This document shows, piece by piece, positions 53,083 to 60,839 of a DNA stretch of 64,000 nucleotides (positions within the stretch are counted from its first letter, which is position 1; the number at the start of each line of letters is the position of its first letter). Source of the DNA: an uncultured Bariatricus sp. Its GTDB lineage: Bacteria > Bacillota > Clostridia > Lachnospirales > Lachnospiraceae. The stretch is from contig CAKRCD010000001.1 of assembly GCA_934307065.1 (NCBI GenBank), forward strand, positions 62,001 through 126,000, written 5' to 3'. Made by a program: the position numbers and the translations under genes. Below the pieces are notes generated by a model, which saw only the letters and a program-made list of their open reading frames with translations, was not told where the DNA came from and did not search any database.

Positions 53083-54111
53083 ATGGGAATTATAATTGCA
53101 ATTTTATTATTTGGATTTATTGTCTTTTTTCACGAATTAGGTCATTTTCTTGTTGCACGCAAAAATGGAATCACTGTGCATGAATTCTGGATTGGTATGG
53201 GTCCTACTTTGGTTCATAAAAAAGTAGGAGAGACCGATTATTGTATGAAACTTTTTCCGCTTGGTGGAGCCTGCGTAATGGGAGAGGATGACGCTGAGGA
53301 TATGGAAGAGGGCAGTTTTAACAGTAAATCACCATGGAGAAGACTTTCGGTCATCGTGGCAGGTCCTTTCTTCAATTTTATTCTTGCTTTTCTGTGTGCA
53401 GTCATTTTTATTGCATGTGTAGGGTTTGACAAACCAGTTATCAACCGGGTAAGTGAGGGAACACCTGCGGAGGAAGCTGGATTGGAATCCGGAGATGTGA
53501 TTGTAAAATTGAATCATAAATCGATTCATATTTTTAGAGAGATTTCGCTGTACAATCAGTTCCATCAGGGAGAAGCGACTGAAGTCACTTACGAAAGGGA
53601 CGGGGTACGTCATACAGTATTAGTCACTCCGCAGAAAGACGAAAGCGGATATTATATTTTCGGAATTGTCAGTGGAGGCTACGAAAAAGGAAATATCTTT
53701 GAAGTATTAGAATATGGTGTTTATGAAGTGAAATACTGGATTGATATGACGCTGGATAGTCTCGGACAGTTATTGACACGTGCGGTAGGTGTAGACCAGC
53801 TTTCCGGACCGGTCGGGGTGGTAAGTGTTGTGGATGAAACTTATCAGCAAAGTAAAAGCAATGGAGTATATTATGTATTTTTGAATATGCTTCGTATCGC
53901 AATATTGCTTTCCGCAAATTTAGGGGTAATGAATTTACTTCCTATTCCTGCGCTGGATGGTGGAAGGGTATTGTTTCTGGTTATCGAACTTATCAGGGGA
54001 AAGCGTGTTCCACCGGAAAAGGAAGGCTATGTCCATCTGACAGGTATGGTATTTTTACTTTTACTGATGGCATTTGTAATGTTTAATGATATAAAGAGAA
54101 TATTTTTCTAA
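53083..54111 (+). CDS. rseP: RIP metalloprotease RseP
   Basis: 342 residues. The zinc site is HELGH at residues 17-21 in the first membrane helix, a PDZ domain lies near 115-190 (GTPAEEAGLESGDVIVKLN), and LPIPALDGGRVLF is the second conserved site. It performs intramembrane cleavage of regulatory substrates. It follows dxr by 11 bases, as in many Firmicutes. Confidence 0.95.
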   Translation: MGIIIAILLFGFIVFFHELGHFLVARKNGITVHEFWIGMGPTLVHKKVGETDYCMKLFPLGGACVMGEDDAEDMEEGSFNSKSPWRRLSVIVAGPFFNFILAFLCAVIFIACVGFDKPVINRVSEGTPAEEAGLESGDVIVKLNHKSIHIFREISLYNQFHQGEATEVTYERDGVRHTVLVTPQKDESGYYIFGIVSGGYEKGNIFEVLEYGVYEVKYWIDMTLDSLGQLLTRAVGVDQLSGPVGVVSVVDETYQQSKSNGVYYVFLNMLRIAILLSANLGVMNLLPIPALDGGRVLFLVIELIRGKRVPPEKEGYVHLTGMVFLLLLMAFVMFNDIKRIFF

Positions 54112-54131
54112 ATAAAGGCAGGCGGATAAAA

Positions 54132-54635
54132 ATGCATGAACAATTGACGGAAAGTGATGTGAAGAAAATCCGGGAAGAAATTGAATACCGTAAGCTTGTG
54201 GTTCGAAAAGAAGCCATTGAGGCAGTGAAAGAAGCACGTGCTCATGGCGACCTCAGTGAAAATTTTGAGTATCATGCTGCAAAAAAAGATAAGAACCGTA
54301 ATGAAAGCCGGATTCGCTATCTTGAGAGAATGTTGAAGACCGCAGAAATTGTTTCCGATGCATCGGAGGATGGTGTAGTTGGAATTAATAATCGTGTGAC
54401 CGTATATTTTGTGGATGATGACGAAGAAGAAACCTATAAGCTTGTTACTTCCGTGCGTGGAAATTCTCTGACAGGATATATCAGTATTGAATCTCCGATT
54501 GGAAAAGCGATTATGGGTCATCGGGTTGGCGATACGGTCAGTGTTACCGTGAGCGAAACTTATTCTTATGATGTGGAAATACGTGAGATTGTCAACAGCC
54601 ATGACGACGAGGCTGATAAAATCAGGTCTTATTAG
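54132..54635 (+). CDS. greA: GreA/GreB family transcription elongation factor
   Basis: 167 residues. An N-terminal coiled coil (about 10-75) has the tip DLSENFEYHAAK with the acidic residues that reach into RNA polymerase, and the C-terminal FKBP-like domain has SPIGKAIMGHRVGDTVSV. It rescues backtracked polymerase by stimulating RNA cleavage. GGCAGGCGG precedes the ATG. An IS1182-like element begins 25 bases after its stop. Confidence 0.92.
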   Translation: MHEQLTESDVKKIREEIEYRKLVVRKEAIEAVKEARAHGDLSENFEYHAAKKDKNRNESRIRYLERMLKTAEIVSDASEDGVVGINNRVTVYFVDDDEEETYKLVTSVRGNSLTGYISIESPIGKAIMGHRVGDTVSVTVSETYSYDVEIREIVNSHDDEADKIRSY

Positions 54636-54660
54636 AATTAAAATATCAAAGTGGAAAAAA

Positions 54661-54675
54661 GGGCTGTCGCTTTAA
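54661..54675 (+). repeat. Left terminal inverted repeat of the IS1182-like element
   Basis: GGGCTGTCGCTTTAA, matching the right end at 12 or so positions when that end is read on the - strand. It forms the start of the left-end hairpin. Confidence 0.7.
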
Positions 54676-54710
54676 CGATTAAAAAATCGTGAAGCGGCAG
54701 CTTCCTTTTT
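54664..54710 (+). terminator. Left-end hairpin of the IS, acting as a terminator
   Basis: GCTGTCGCTTTAACGAT and ATCGTGAAGCGGCAGC pair over about 16 positions around TAAAAA and are followed by TTCCTTTTT. It would stop the greA transcript from entering the element. Confidence 0.7.
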
Positions 54711-54826
54711 ACCTTTTCATCGTCTATATTTCCATCTATCGGATTGATAAAAATGATTTTCGTAAAAAAGCCGTACTTTAACACACCTTAATGATAAATC
54801 TTGAAAACTTTTTTGAATTTCAAAAT

Positions 54827-56446
54827 TTATGCACTTTTCAGTGGAAACAAATGTCTTCCGGTTGTTCCTTTTTGTATCTTGTTGTGAAGTTTATTCACGT
54901 TTTTGGCCATTGCAAGCAAAATACTTTCTGCAAGAACATTCAAACTTCCCCGGCTCAAATATCTCCGGAACTGCATATCCTGTTTTAATTCTCCGAAAGA
55001 GCCTTCAGCCTGAATACTTCTGTTTGTTCTGAGAAGGATTCCTTCATCAGATAGAATTCGTTCCAGATTTTCTTTGCGATATTCCAAAAATGTTTTTGCT
55101 ACCGAAAGTACCTTGCTGCGTTCTTCCATTGGAGTCTTACAATTATTGCCTTTGATGCAGGCTGTTTTGTAAGCGCAGTCTTTACATTCGTTACACTGAT
55201 AAATACGCTTTTCACTGATATATCCTGTTTTTGATTTTGAATGACGAATATAAGCAAAAGACAGATGCTTTCCGTTTTTACACAGGTAAGAATCATTCGC
55301 TTCATCATAATTCATATTTTCAATTCGGCCGATATCATTCTTGTATTTTCTTGTCTTTGATTTTTCGTAATTCGATGGTTTTATGAATGATAACTGCTGA
55401 TTCTTATCCAGAAAAACATAATTTTCTTCACTTTCATATCTTGCATCGGCAATGATTTTTTTATATTTAAATGCCAGGTATTCTTCCGTTTCTTTTAAGA
55501 ATGGAATAAGTGTGGTAGTGTCCGTAGGCTGTGGTCCTACGGACAGCCATGTGATATATTCGGAATCTACTCCATGCTGTAAATTAAATGCAGGCTTTAA
55601 TTGCCCGTTTCCCATTGCATCTTCTTTCATTCGCATGAATGTTGCATCTGGATCTGTTTTTGAAAAACTATTTCTTGATCCGCAGATATACAGTTTCTTT
55701 GTATACCCTTTTAAATGTTCAAGATAATCCTCTAATGTTTCAATACTCTTTTGTAGTGGGGATTTTCTTCTTCCTATGCCATGCACAAATTTAATGTTTT
55801 CTTCCTGTTTTAATGCATACAGTTTTTTACGTAAGCGTTTTACATGTTTCATTTTGACTGTATCACCATAAACAATTCGAATTCCGTAAAGCTGTTCACA
55901 TTCCGCAATAAAATCAGCGATTTTTATCAGCAGTTTTTTCTGATTTTTCGTAACAGCCTTTTTCCAGACAAAGGTATATTTATTCGCACATGCTTCAATT
56001 TTTGTACCATCAATAAAAATCGTTTCACCGGAAATTTCTCCAAGATCATAAAGAAGATTTGACATTTCTGCAAGAATACGTTTTGCGCATGGTGCAAAGT
56101 GAATACTGCGGAATCGTGCAAAAGTTGCATGGTCTGGAACCGGCTTTCCTTCCAACAGGTACATGAAATTGATATCGCGTTTACAGTTGAGTTCCATAGA
56201 ACGGGAAGAATAATCCCCATTCATGTAGGAATACAAAACAATCTTTAGAAGAGTTCTTGGCGAAACTGTATTTATTCTTTCGTAAGTAGAATATAAGTCA
56301 GTTAAATCCATAGCCTCCACAAACTGACTCAGTAACCGCACGGAATCATCTACTGGTATGATTGTTTCCAAATTTAATGGAAGTTTTAGTTGATATCCTT
56401 CCCCGTTCAAAGTATAATTTTTTTGTAATAATATAGGAGTTTGCAT
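54827..56446 (-). CDS. IS1182 family transposase
   Basis: 539 residues, full length. The N-terminal DUF772 region has SPRTLLKIVLYSYMNGDYSSR and DHATFARFRS (in parts). The DDE residues appear to be Asp in FIDGTKIEA, Asp in IIADARYESEEN and Glu in QAEGSFGELKQD. A cysteine-rich CNECKDCAYKTAC segment lies before the last motif, as in IS1182 proteins. No frameshift is seen, so the enzyme may be active. The start is ATG 56446 with a poor ribosome site, typical of IS transposases. Confidence 0.93.
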   Translation of the reverse strand: MQTPILLQKNYTLNGEGYQLKLPLNLETIIPVDDSVRLLSQFVEAMDLTDLYSTYERINTVSPRTLLKIVLYSYMNGDYSSRSMELNCKRDINFMYLLEGKPVPDHATFARFRSIHFAPCAKRILAEMSNLLYDLGEISGETIFIDGTKIEACANKYTFVWKKAVTKNQKKLLIKIADFIAECEQLYGIRIVYGDTVKMKHVKRLRKKLYALKQEENIKFVHGIGRRKSPLQKSIETLEDYLEHLKGYTKKLYICGSRNSFSKTDPDATFMRMKEDAMGNGQLKPAFNLQHGVDSEYITWLSVGPQPTDTTTLIPFLKETEEYLAFKYKKIIADARYESEENYVFLDKNQQLSFIKPSNYEKSKTRKYKNDIGRIENMNYDEANDSYLCKNGKHLSFAYIRHSKSKTGYISEKRIYQCNECKDCAYKTACIKGNNCKTPMEERSKVLSVAKTFLEYRKENLERILSDEGILLRTNRSIQAEGSFGELKQDMQFRRYLSRGSLNVLAESILLAMAKNVNKLHNKIQKGTTGRHLFPLKSA

Positions 56447-56466
56447 ACTTATATTTTACATCAACG

Positions 56467-56500
56467 GCCGGACTTTTCGAAGTCCGGCTGTGATTTTTTG
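56467..56500 (+). terminator. Right-end hairpin of the IS
   Basis: GCCGGACTT-TTCG-AAGTCCGGC is a perfect 9-pair stem with a UUCG-type loop, followed by TGTGATTTTTT on the + strand. On the - strand it lies in the transposase leader and could shield the ribosome site from outside transcripts. Confidence 0.7.
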
Positions 56501-56529
56501 TATAAAAAAGGAGCTGTGCACTATTTATT

Positions 56530-56544
56530 TAGTGCGACAACCCC
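56530..56544 (-). repeat. Right terminal inverted repeat of the IS1182-like element
   Basis: Read on the - strand it is GGGGTTGTCGCACTA, matching the left end GGGCTGTCGC with one base substitution plus one extra G. The T-rich flank outside mirrors the A-rich flank of the left end. Confidence 0.68.
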
Positions 56545-56606
56545 TTTTATATAAATTTTCTGAATAGATTGACAATTTATTGACAAATTAAGGAATAATT
56601 TAATCC

Positions 56607-56635
56607 TTGACTTTAATAAAGTGAATTTGTATACT
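56607..56635 (+). promoter_or_regulatory. Promoter of glyA
   Basis: TTGACT (56607-56612), 17-base spacer, TATACT (56630-56635). Upstream, ATTGACAATTT and ATTGACAAATT form a 13-base-period direct repeat. The leader to ATG 56708 is about 65 bases and shows no recognised riboswitch. Confidence 0.65.
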
Positions 56636-56707
56636 AATTACATGATTTGAAAGCGTGTTTAGCGAATATGATATTTCAAATAAATGTGGCAAGAGGAGGA
56701 GAAAGTT

Positions 56708-57955
56708 ATGAATTTGGTTAGAGAGGTAATGGATTACATTACAGAACAGGATCCGGAAGTTGGAAAAGCACTTGAATTAGAGCTTGGCCGTCAGAGAAGG
56801 AATCTGGAGTTGATTGCATCTGAAAATATCGTTACACCTGCAGTACTGTTAACAATGGGAACTGTACCAGAAAACAAATATGCAGAAGGATTTCCGGGTA
56901 AAAGATATTATGGTGGATGTGAATATGTAGATATCGTAGAAAATCTTGCTATCGAACGTGCAAAACAGCTTTTCGGATGTGATCACGTATGTGTACAACC
57001 TCATTCAGGTGCTAATGCAAATATGGCAGTTTATCAGGCACTTCTTCAGCCAGGAGATACCGTGATGGGTCTGAATCTTGCGCATGGCGGACATTTAACG
57101 CACGGATCACCGGTTAATATGTCAGGACTTTTGTATCATTTTGTCCCATATAGTGTCAATGATGAAGGAGTCCTGGATTACGATGAAATCCGCAGACTTG
57201 CTAAAGAGTGTAAACCAAAAATGATTGTAGCAGGTGCTTCCGCATATCCAAGGGAAATCCGCTTCGATATTTTCGCTGATATTGCGAAGGAAGTAGGAGC
57301 TTATCTTTTCGTTGATATGGCACATATTGCCGGACTTGTAGCTGCAGGATTGCATCAGAGTCCTGTTCCATATGCAGATGTTGTCACAACAACAACACAT
57401 AAGACACTCAGAGGTCCAAGAGGTGGAATTATTATGTGTAAAGAGGAGTATGCAAAAGCTATTAACAAGGCTGTTTTTCCTGGCACACAGGGTGGTCCTC
57501 TGATGCATGTAATCGCGGCAAAGGCAGTATGTTTTGGGGAAGCGTTAAAACCTGAGTTCAAAGAATACCAGCAACAGGTAATAAAAAATGCAAAAGCACT
57601 TGCAGAAGCAATGGTTGCGGAGGGATTCAATCTGGTAAGTGGAGGAACAGATAATCATCTGATGCTTGTAGACCTTCAGAATATGAACATTACCGGAAAA
57701 GAACTCCAAAATCGTCTGGATGAGGTTTATATTACTGTCAATAAAAATGCAGTTCCGAATGATCCGGCAAGCCCGTTTGTAACAAGCGGTGTACGTATAG
57801 GAACTCCTGCAGTAACCACGCGTGGTCTGAAAGAGGATGACATGAAGACGATTGCCAGACTCATTAAAATGACTGTGACAGATTTCGATACCAAAGCAGA
57901 TGAAATCCGTGCAGAGGTTACAAAGATTTGTGACAAATATCCACTTTATGAGTAA
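56708..57955 (+). CDS. glyA: Serine hydroxymethyltransferase
   Basis: 415 residues, normal length. The PLP-binding lysine is Lys232 in [43 protein letters not shown] and [11 protein letters not shown] are further signatures. It interconverts serine and glycine and feeds one-carbon units to folate. ATG 56708 with GAGGAGGAG upstream is chosen; the in-frame ATG 56684 has no ribosome site. A terminator follows. Confidence 0.97.
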   Translation: MNLVREVMDYITEQDPEVGKALELELGRQRRNLELIASENIVTPAVLLTMGTVPENKYAEGFPGKRYYGGCEYVDIVENLAIERAKQLFGCDHVCVQPHSGANANMAVYQALLQPGDTVMGLNLAHGGHLTHGSPVNMSGLLYHFVPYSVNDEGVLDYDEIRRLAKECKPKMIVAGASAYPREIRFDIFADIAKEVGAYLFVDMAHIAGLVAAGLHQSPVPYADVVTTTTHKTLRGPRGGIIMCKEEYAKAINKAVFPGTQGGPLMHVIAAKAVCFGEALKPEFKEYQQQVIKNAKALAEAMVAEGFNLVSGGTDNHLMLVDLQNMNITGKELQNRLDEVYITVNKNAVPNDPASPFVTSGVRIGTPAVTTRGLKEDDMKTIARLIKMTVTDFDTKADEIRAEVTKICDKYPLYE

Positions 57956-58028
57956 GAAAAATTTAGAAATAATAAAATAACCTGTTTATGGTAAATGTCC
58001 GGTTGTAATAAACCGGTTTATGATTTAT

Positions 58029-58062
58029 AATTGGTGTTACGTTATTGTAACACCAATTTTTT
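58029..58062 (+). terminator. Terminator of glyA
   Basis: AATTGGTGTTAC and GTAACACCAATT pair over 12 positions around GTTATT and are followed by TTTT. Confidence 0.9.
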
Positions 58063-58092
58063 AAACTAAACCATAATAAAGGCGGTAAATGT

Positions 58093-58650
58093 ATGGCGAA
58101 ATTTACAAAAAAGGCAATCATGTATGAATTTATGTCAATTTTGGAAGTGAAGTCCCTTGATAAAATCACCGTAAAAGATATATGTGAACGCTGTGAGATT
58201 AACCGGAATACGTTTTATTATTATTTTGAAGATATTTATGATGTATTGAATACAGTATTTGAGATGGAGAAAGAAACGGTTCTGGAAGAAATCAAAGATC
58301 ATTCGTCTTTCCTGAATGCGTATCGAAGAAGTGCATCCATTATAATGAACCATAAGAAGGCTGTGATACATATTTATCAGTCAAAAAGAGGTGATATTTT
58401 ACGGAATTATCTGGAAACGGTTATCAAAGATTTTGTCGGCAGAGCCGTAGAAGAAGCAGCGGAGGGATATCATCTGAGAAAAGAGGATATTTGTTTTATT
58501 ACTAATTTTTATGCATTTGCCATATCAGGAAGTACAATGAGTTGGATAGAAAATGGATTGCCGCCATACAGTGAGAAGCTGTTGTTACATTTAACCCGGT
58601 CTTTCGATGCCACGATACAGGACTTAATAAAAATGTGTATGGATAAATAA
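58093..58650 (+). CDS. TetR/AcrR family transcriptional regulator
   Basis: 185 residues. The N-terminal helix-turn-helix is MYEFMSILEVKSLDKITVKDICERCEINRNTFYYYFEDI (about 10-50, read in parts), resembling the DhaS-like branch with its FYYYF ending. The C-terminal ligand domain is divergent, and the family's ligands vary. It precedes a DUF308, radical SAM and P-type ATPase run in the same direction, so it may control these genes. AAAGGCGG lies upstream of the ATG. Confidence 0.88.
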   Translation: MAKFTKKAIMYEFMSILEVKSLDKITVKDICERCEINRNTFYYYFEDIYDVLNTVFEMEKETVLEEIKDHSSFLNAYRRSASIIMNHKKAVIHIYQSKRGDILRNYLETVIKDFVGRAVEEAAEGYHLRKEDICFITNFYAFAISGSTMSWIENGLPPYSEKLLLHLTRSFDATIQDLIKMCMDK

Positions 58651-58720
58651 AAAAACAGACAAAAAGAGTACAGTGTCTATAATTCAGGACATTGTACTCT
58701 TTTTGTCTGTGTTTTTTTTG
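58651..58720 (+). terminator. Long palindromic terminator between the TetR and DUF308 genes
   Basis: AAAAACAGACAAAAAGAGTACA pairs with TGTACTCTTTTTGTCTGT, with GTGTC/GGACAT extending the arms, and is followed by eight T. It is only 40 bases from the next start codon, so read-through or attenuation of the downstream genes is possible. Confidence 0.85.
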
Positions 58721-58760
58721 GTGGATTAATTATAAGATACATTTGAAAGGAGGATTGCAT

Positions 58761-59324
58761 ATGCAAGGATTAAAAACAGTCAAGCAGTTGTATACAATTA
58801 TAACGATTTGCTTTATTACAATTGGGTTTGTTCTACTGATATGGCCACAGATAGGTTTAAATTTGATTTGTAAGATTGTAGGTGTATTTTTGATTACTCA
58901 TGGAGTGTTGAGATTGGCTGGTTATTTTTCCAGAGATTTATTCCAGTTGGCATTTCAGTTTGATTTGGGACTTGGAATTCTCTCATCCATTCTTGGACTT
59001 TTAATGATATTTAAATCTACTGCTTTCATCAACATTATATCGTCTTGCATTGGTATATTTATGGTTGTGGATGCAGCGTTAAGAATACAGACGTCCATTG
59101 AAGCAAAAAAATTTGGAATTGCAAAGTGGTGGGGAATTCTGGCAATTGCAATTGTAGTTGCGGTCATAGGGGCATTATTGTTATTTGTGCCTTTTAAAAC
59201 CGTATCCGTAATTACAAGACTTATGGGATTATGTTTAGGTTTTGATGGTATTCTGAATCTGATTGTAATTCGTACAACTGTACAGACCATAAGAAGTGAA
59301 AAAGATATTATTGATATTGATTAG
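58761..59324 (+). CDS. DUF308 (HdeD-like) membrane protein
   Basis: 187 residues with six hydrophobic segments. GVFLITHGVLRLAGYF and GIFMVVDAALRIQ, followed by GLCLGFDGILNLIV, are the internal DUF308 repeats (glycine, then DG/DA and a hydrophobic helix). The E. coli relative HdeD is an acid-stress protein; the role here is unknown. ATG 58761 with AAAGGAGG is chosen; the frame extends upstream into the terminator but not credibly. The radical SAM gene follows after 60 bases. Confidence 0.86.
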   Translation: MQGLKTVKQLYTIITICFITIGFVLLIWPQIGLNLICKIVGVFLITHGVLRLAGYFSRDLFQLAFQFDLGLGILSSILGLLMIFKSTAFINIISSCIGIFMVVDAALRIQTSIEAKKFGIAKWWGILAIAIVVAVIGALLLFVPFKTVSVITRLMGLCLGFDGILNLIVIRTTVQTIRSEKDIIDID

Positions 59325-59384
59325 ACTGAATAGAAAGCAGTATTGAGTAATACTTATATTGAAAGGTATTGGAGGAAAAGTAAA

Positions 59385-60788
59385 ATGAGTAACATAGGAC
59401 ATTCTGCTGCGAGAATGGCAGCTTCGAAAACAATTGATATCGCATTAAAAAATATTGATAAGAACAGAGAAGAGGAAGTAGTAAAATTAATCGACTTTAT
59501 GGCAAAATACATGGCTGATGAAAAAATGGATGTAGATTACGAAAAGGCGAAAGCAATTATTTCTGACAAGAACAATGCGCTAAATAAGTATATGAACCGA
59601 ATCCTTGACGAGGTTGACCCGAAAGTATTAAAGACAATGGCATTAAACCTTGGATTTGAAGCATTTATGCACGGAACCAAGACAATCCGTAAAATGAGGG
59701 AAAAATATCAGTGCAATGTGCCATGGCTGATTCTGATGGACCCAACCAGTGCATGTAATCTTCATTGTACCGGATGCTGGGCGGCAGAATACGGAAATAA
59801 ACTGAATCTTACCTTAGAAGAAATGGACAGCGTTGTAACTCAGGGAAAAGAACTGGGCGTATATTTCTATATGTTTACAGGAGGAGAACCTCTGGTAAGA
59901 AAAGCCGATTTAATCAAACTTTGTGAAAAACACAATGATTGCGCATTTTTGTCATTTACCAATGGTACATTGGTAGATGAAGCCTTTTGTGAAGAATTAA
60001 AGAGAGTCGGTAATCTGTATCTTGCAATCAGTTTAGAAGGATTCTCTGAAGTGAATGACCTTCGAAGGGGAAATGGTGTGTTCGGCAAAGTAATGCATGC
60101 CATGGATTTGTTAAAGAAGAACGGGCTTGTATTTGGCACATCTATCTGTTATACTTCTAAGAACTGGGATGCAGTTACCAGTGATGAATTTGTAGATTTG
60201 ATGATTGACAAAGGCTGTAGATATGCCATGTATTTTCACTATATGCCAGTGGGAAATGATGCGTCTCTTGACCTTTTACCTACACCGGAACAAAGAACTT
60301 ACATCAAAGACCGTGTCAGAGAAATCAGAAGCATGACAAAAGGAAAGGGAATCTTTACTATGGATTTCCAGAACGACGGCGAGTTTGTAGGCGGATGTAT
60401 TGCAGGTGGAAGAAACTACTTCCATATCAATGCAAACGGAGATGCAGAGCCTTGTGTCTTTATTCATTATTCCGATGCCAATATTCGGACGCACAGCCTG
60501 CTGGAGATTTTACAGAATCCACTATTTATGGCTTATCACAACAACCAGCCATTTAATAAGAATCATTTAAGACCATGCCCGATGCTGGAAAATCCGGAAA
60601 TTTTGCAGCGGATAGTAAAAGAGACAGGAGCAAAGTCGACGGATTTACAGTCACCGGAATCAGCAGAACATCTCTGCCATAAATGTGAAGAATACGCAAG
60701 AATGTGGAAACCTTGCGCAGAGAAACTTTGGGCAGAGACAAATGTAAAACCAAAGGCTTACGAAAACTATAAAGACAGTCAATCCTAG
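59385..60788 (+). CDS. Radical SAM protein with C-terminal Cys-rich extension
   Basis: About 467 residues. A helical N-terminal region (1-115) precedes the radical SAM core, with Cys124, Cys128 and Cys131 in SACNLHCTGCW and GGEPLV of the SAM site. Later Cys residues, including CVFIHYSD, RPCPMLENP and CHKCEEY near the end, resemble SPASM-like auxiliary cluster sites. The family is common in Clostridia with no assigned reaction. GGAGGAAAAG precedes the ATG 59385; the in-frame 59343 start is less likely. It sits between the DUF308 and P-type ATPase genes. Confidence 0.85.
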   Translation: MSNIGHSAARMAASKTIDIALKNIDKNREEEVVKLIDFMAKYMADEKMDVDYEKAKAIISDKNNALNKYMNRILDEVDPKVLKTMALNLGFEAFMHGTKTIRKMREKYQCNVPWLILMDPTSACNLHCTGCWAAEYGNKLNLTLEEMDSVVTQGKELGVYFYMFTGGEPLVRKADLIKLCEKHNDCAFLSFTNGTLVDEAFCEELKRVGNLYLAISLEGFSEVNDLRRGNGVFGKVMHAMDLLKKNGLVFGTSICYTSKNWDAVTSDEFVDLMIDKGCRYAMYFHYMPVGNDASLDLLPTPEQRTYIKDRVREIRSMTKGKGIFTMDFQNDGEFVGGCIAGGRNYFHINANGDAEPCVFIHYSDANIRTHSLLEILQNPLFMAYHNNQPFNKNHLRPCPMLENPEILQRIVKETGAKSTDLQSPESAEHLCHKCEEYARMWKPCAEKLWAETNVKPKAYENYKDSQS

Positions 60789-60839
60789 TAACGATGCATC
60801 CAGCAAACTATTCAGAAAGAAAAAGAGAGATGAAATCAA

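Larger units (their letters stand above)
54661..56544 (-). mobile_element. IS1182-like insertion sequence
   Basis: The about 1.88 kb unit is bounded by terminal inverted repeats, GGGCTGTCGCtttaa at 54661 and its counterpart GGGGTTGTCGCactaa read inward from 56544. It encodes one full-length transposase on the - strand. Both ends carry hairpins. No target duplication is obvious, so the outer edges are accurate only to a few bases, and AAAA outside each GGG may belong to the repeats. Confidence 0.82.
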
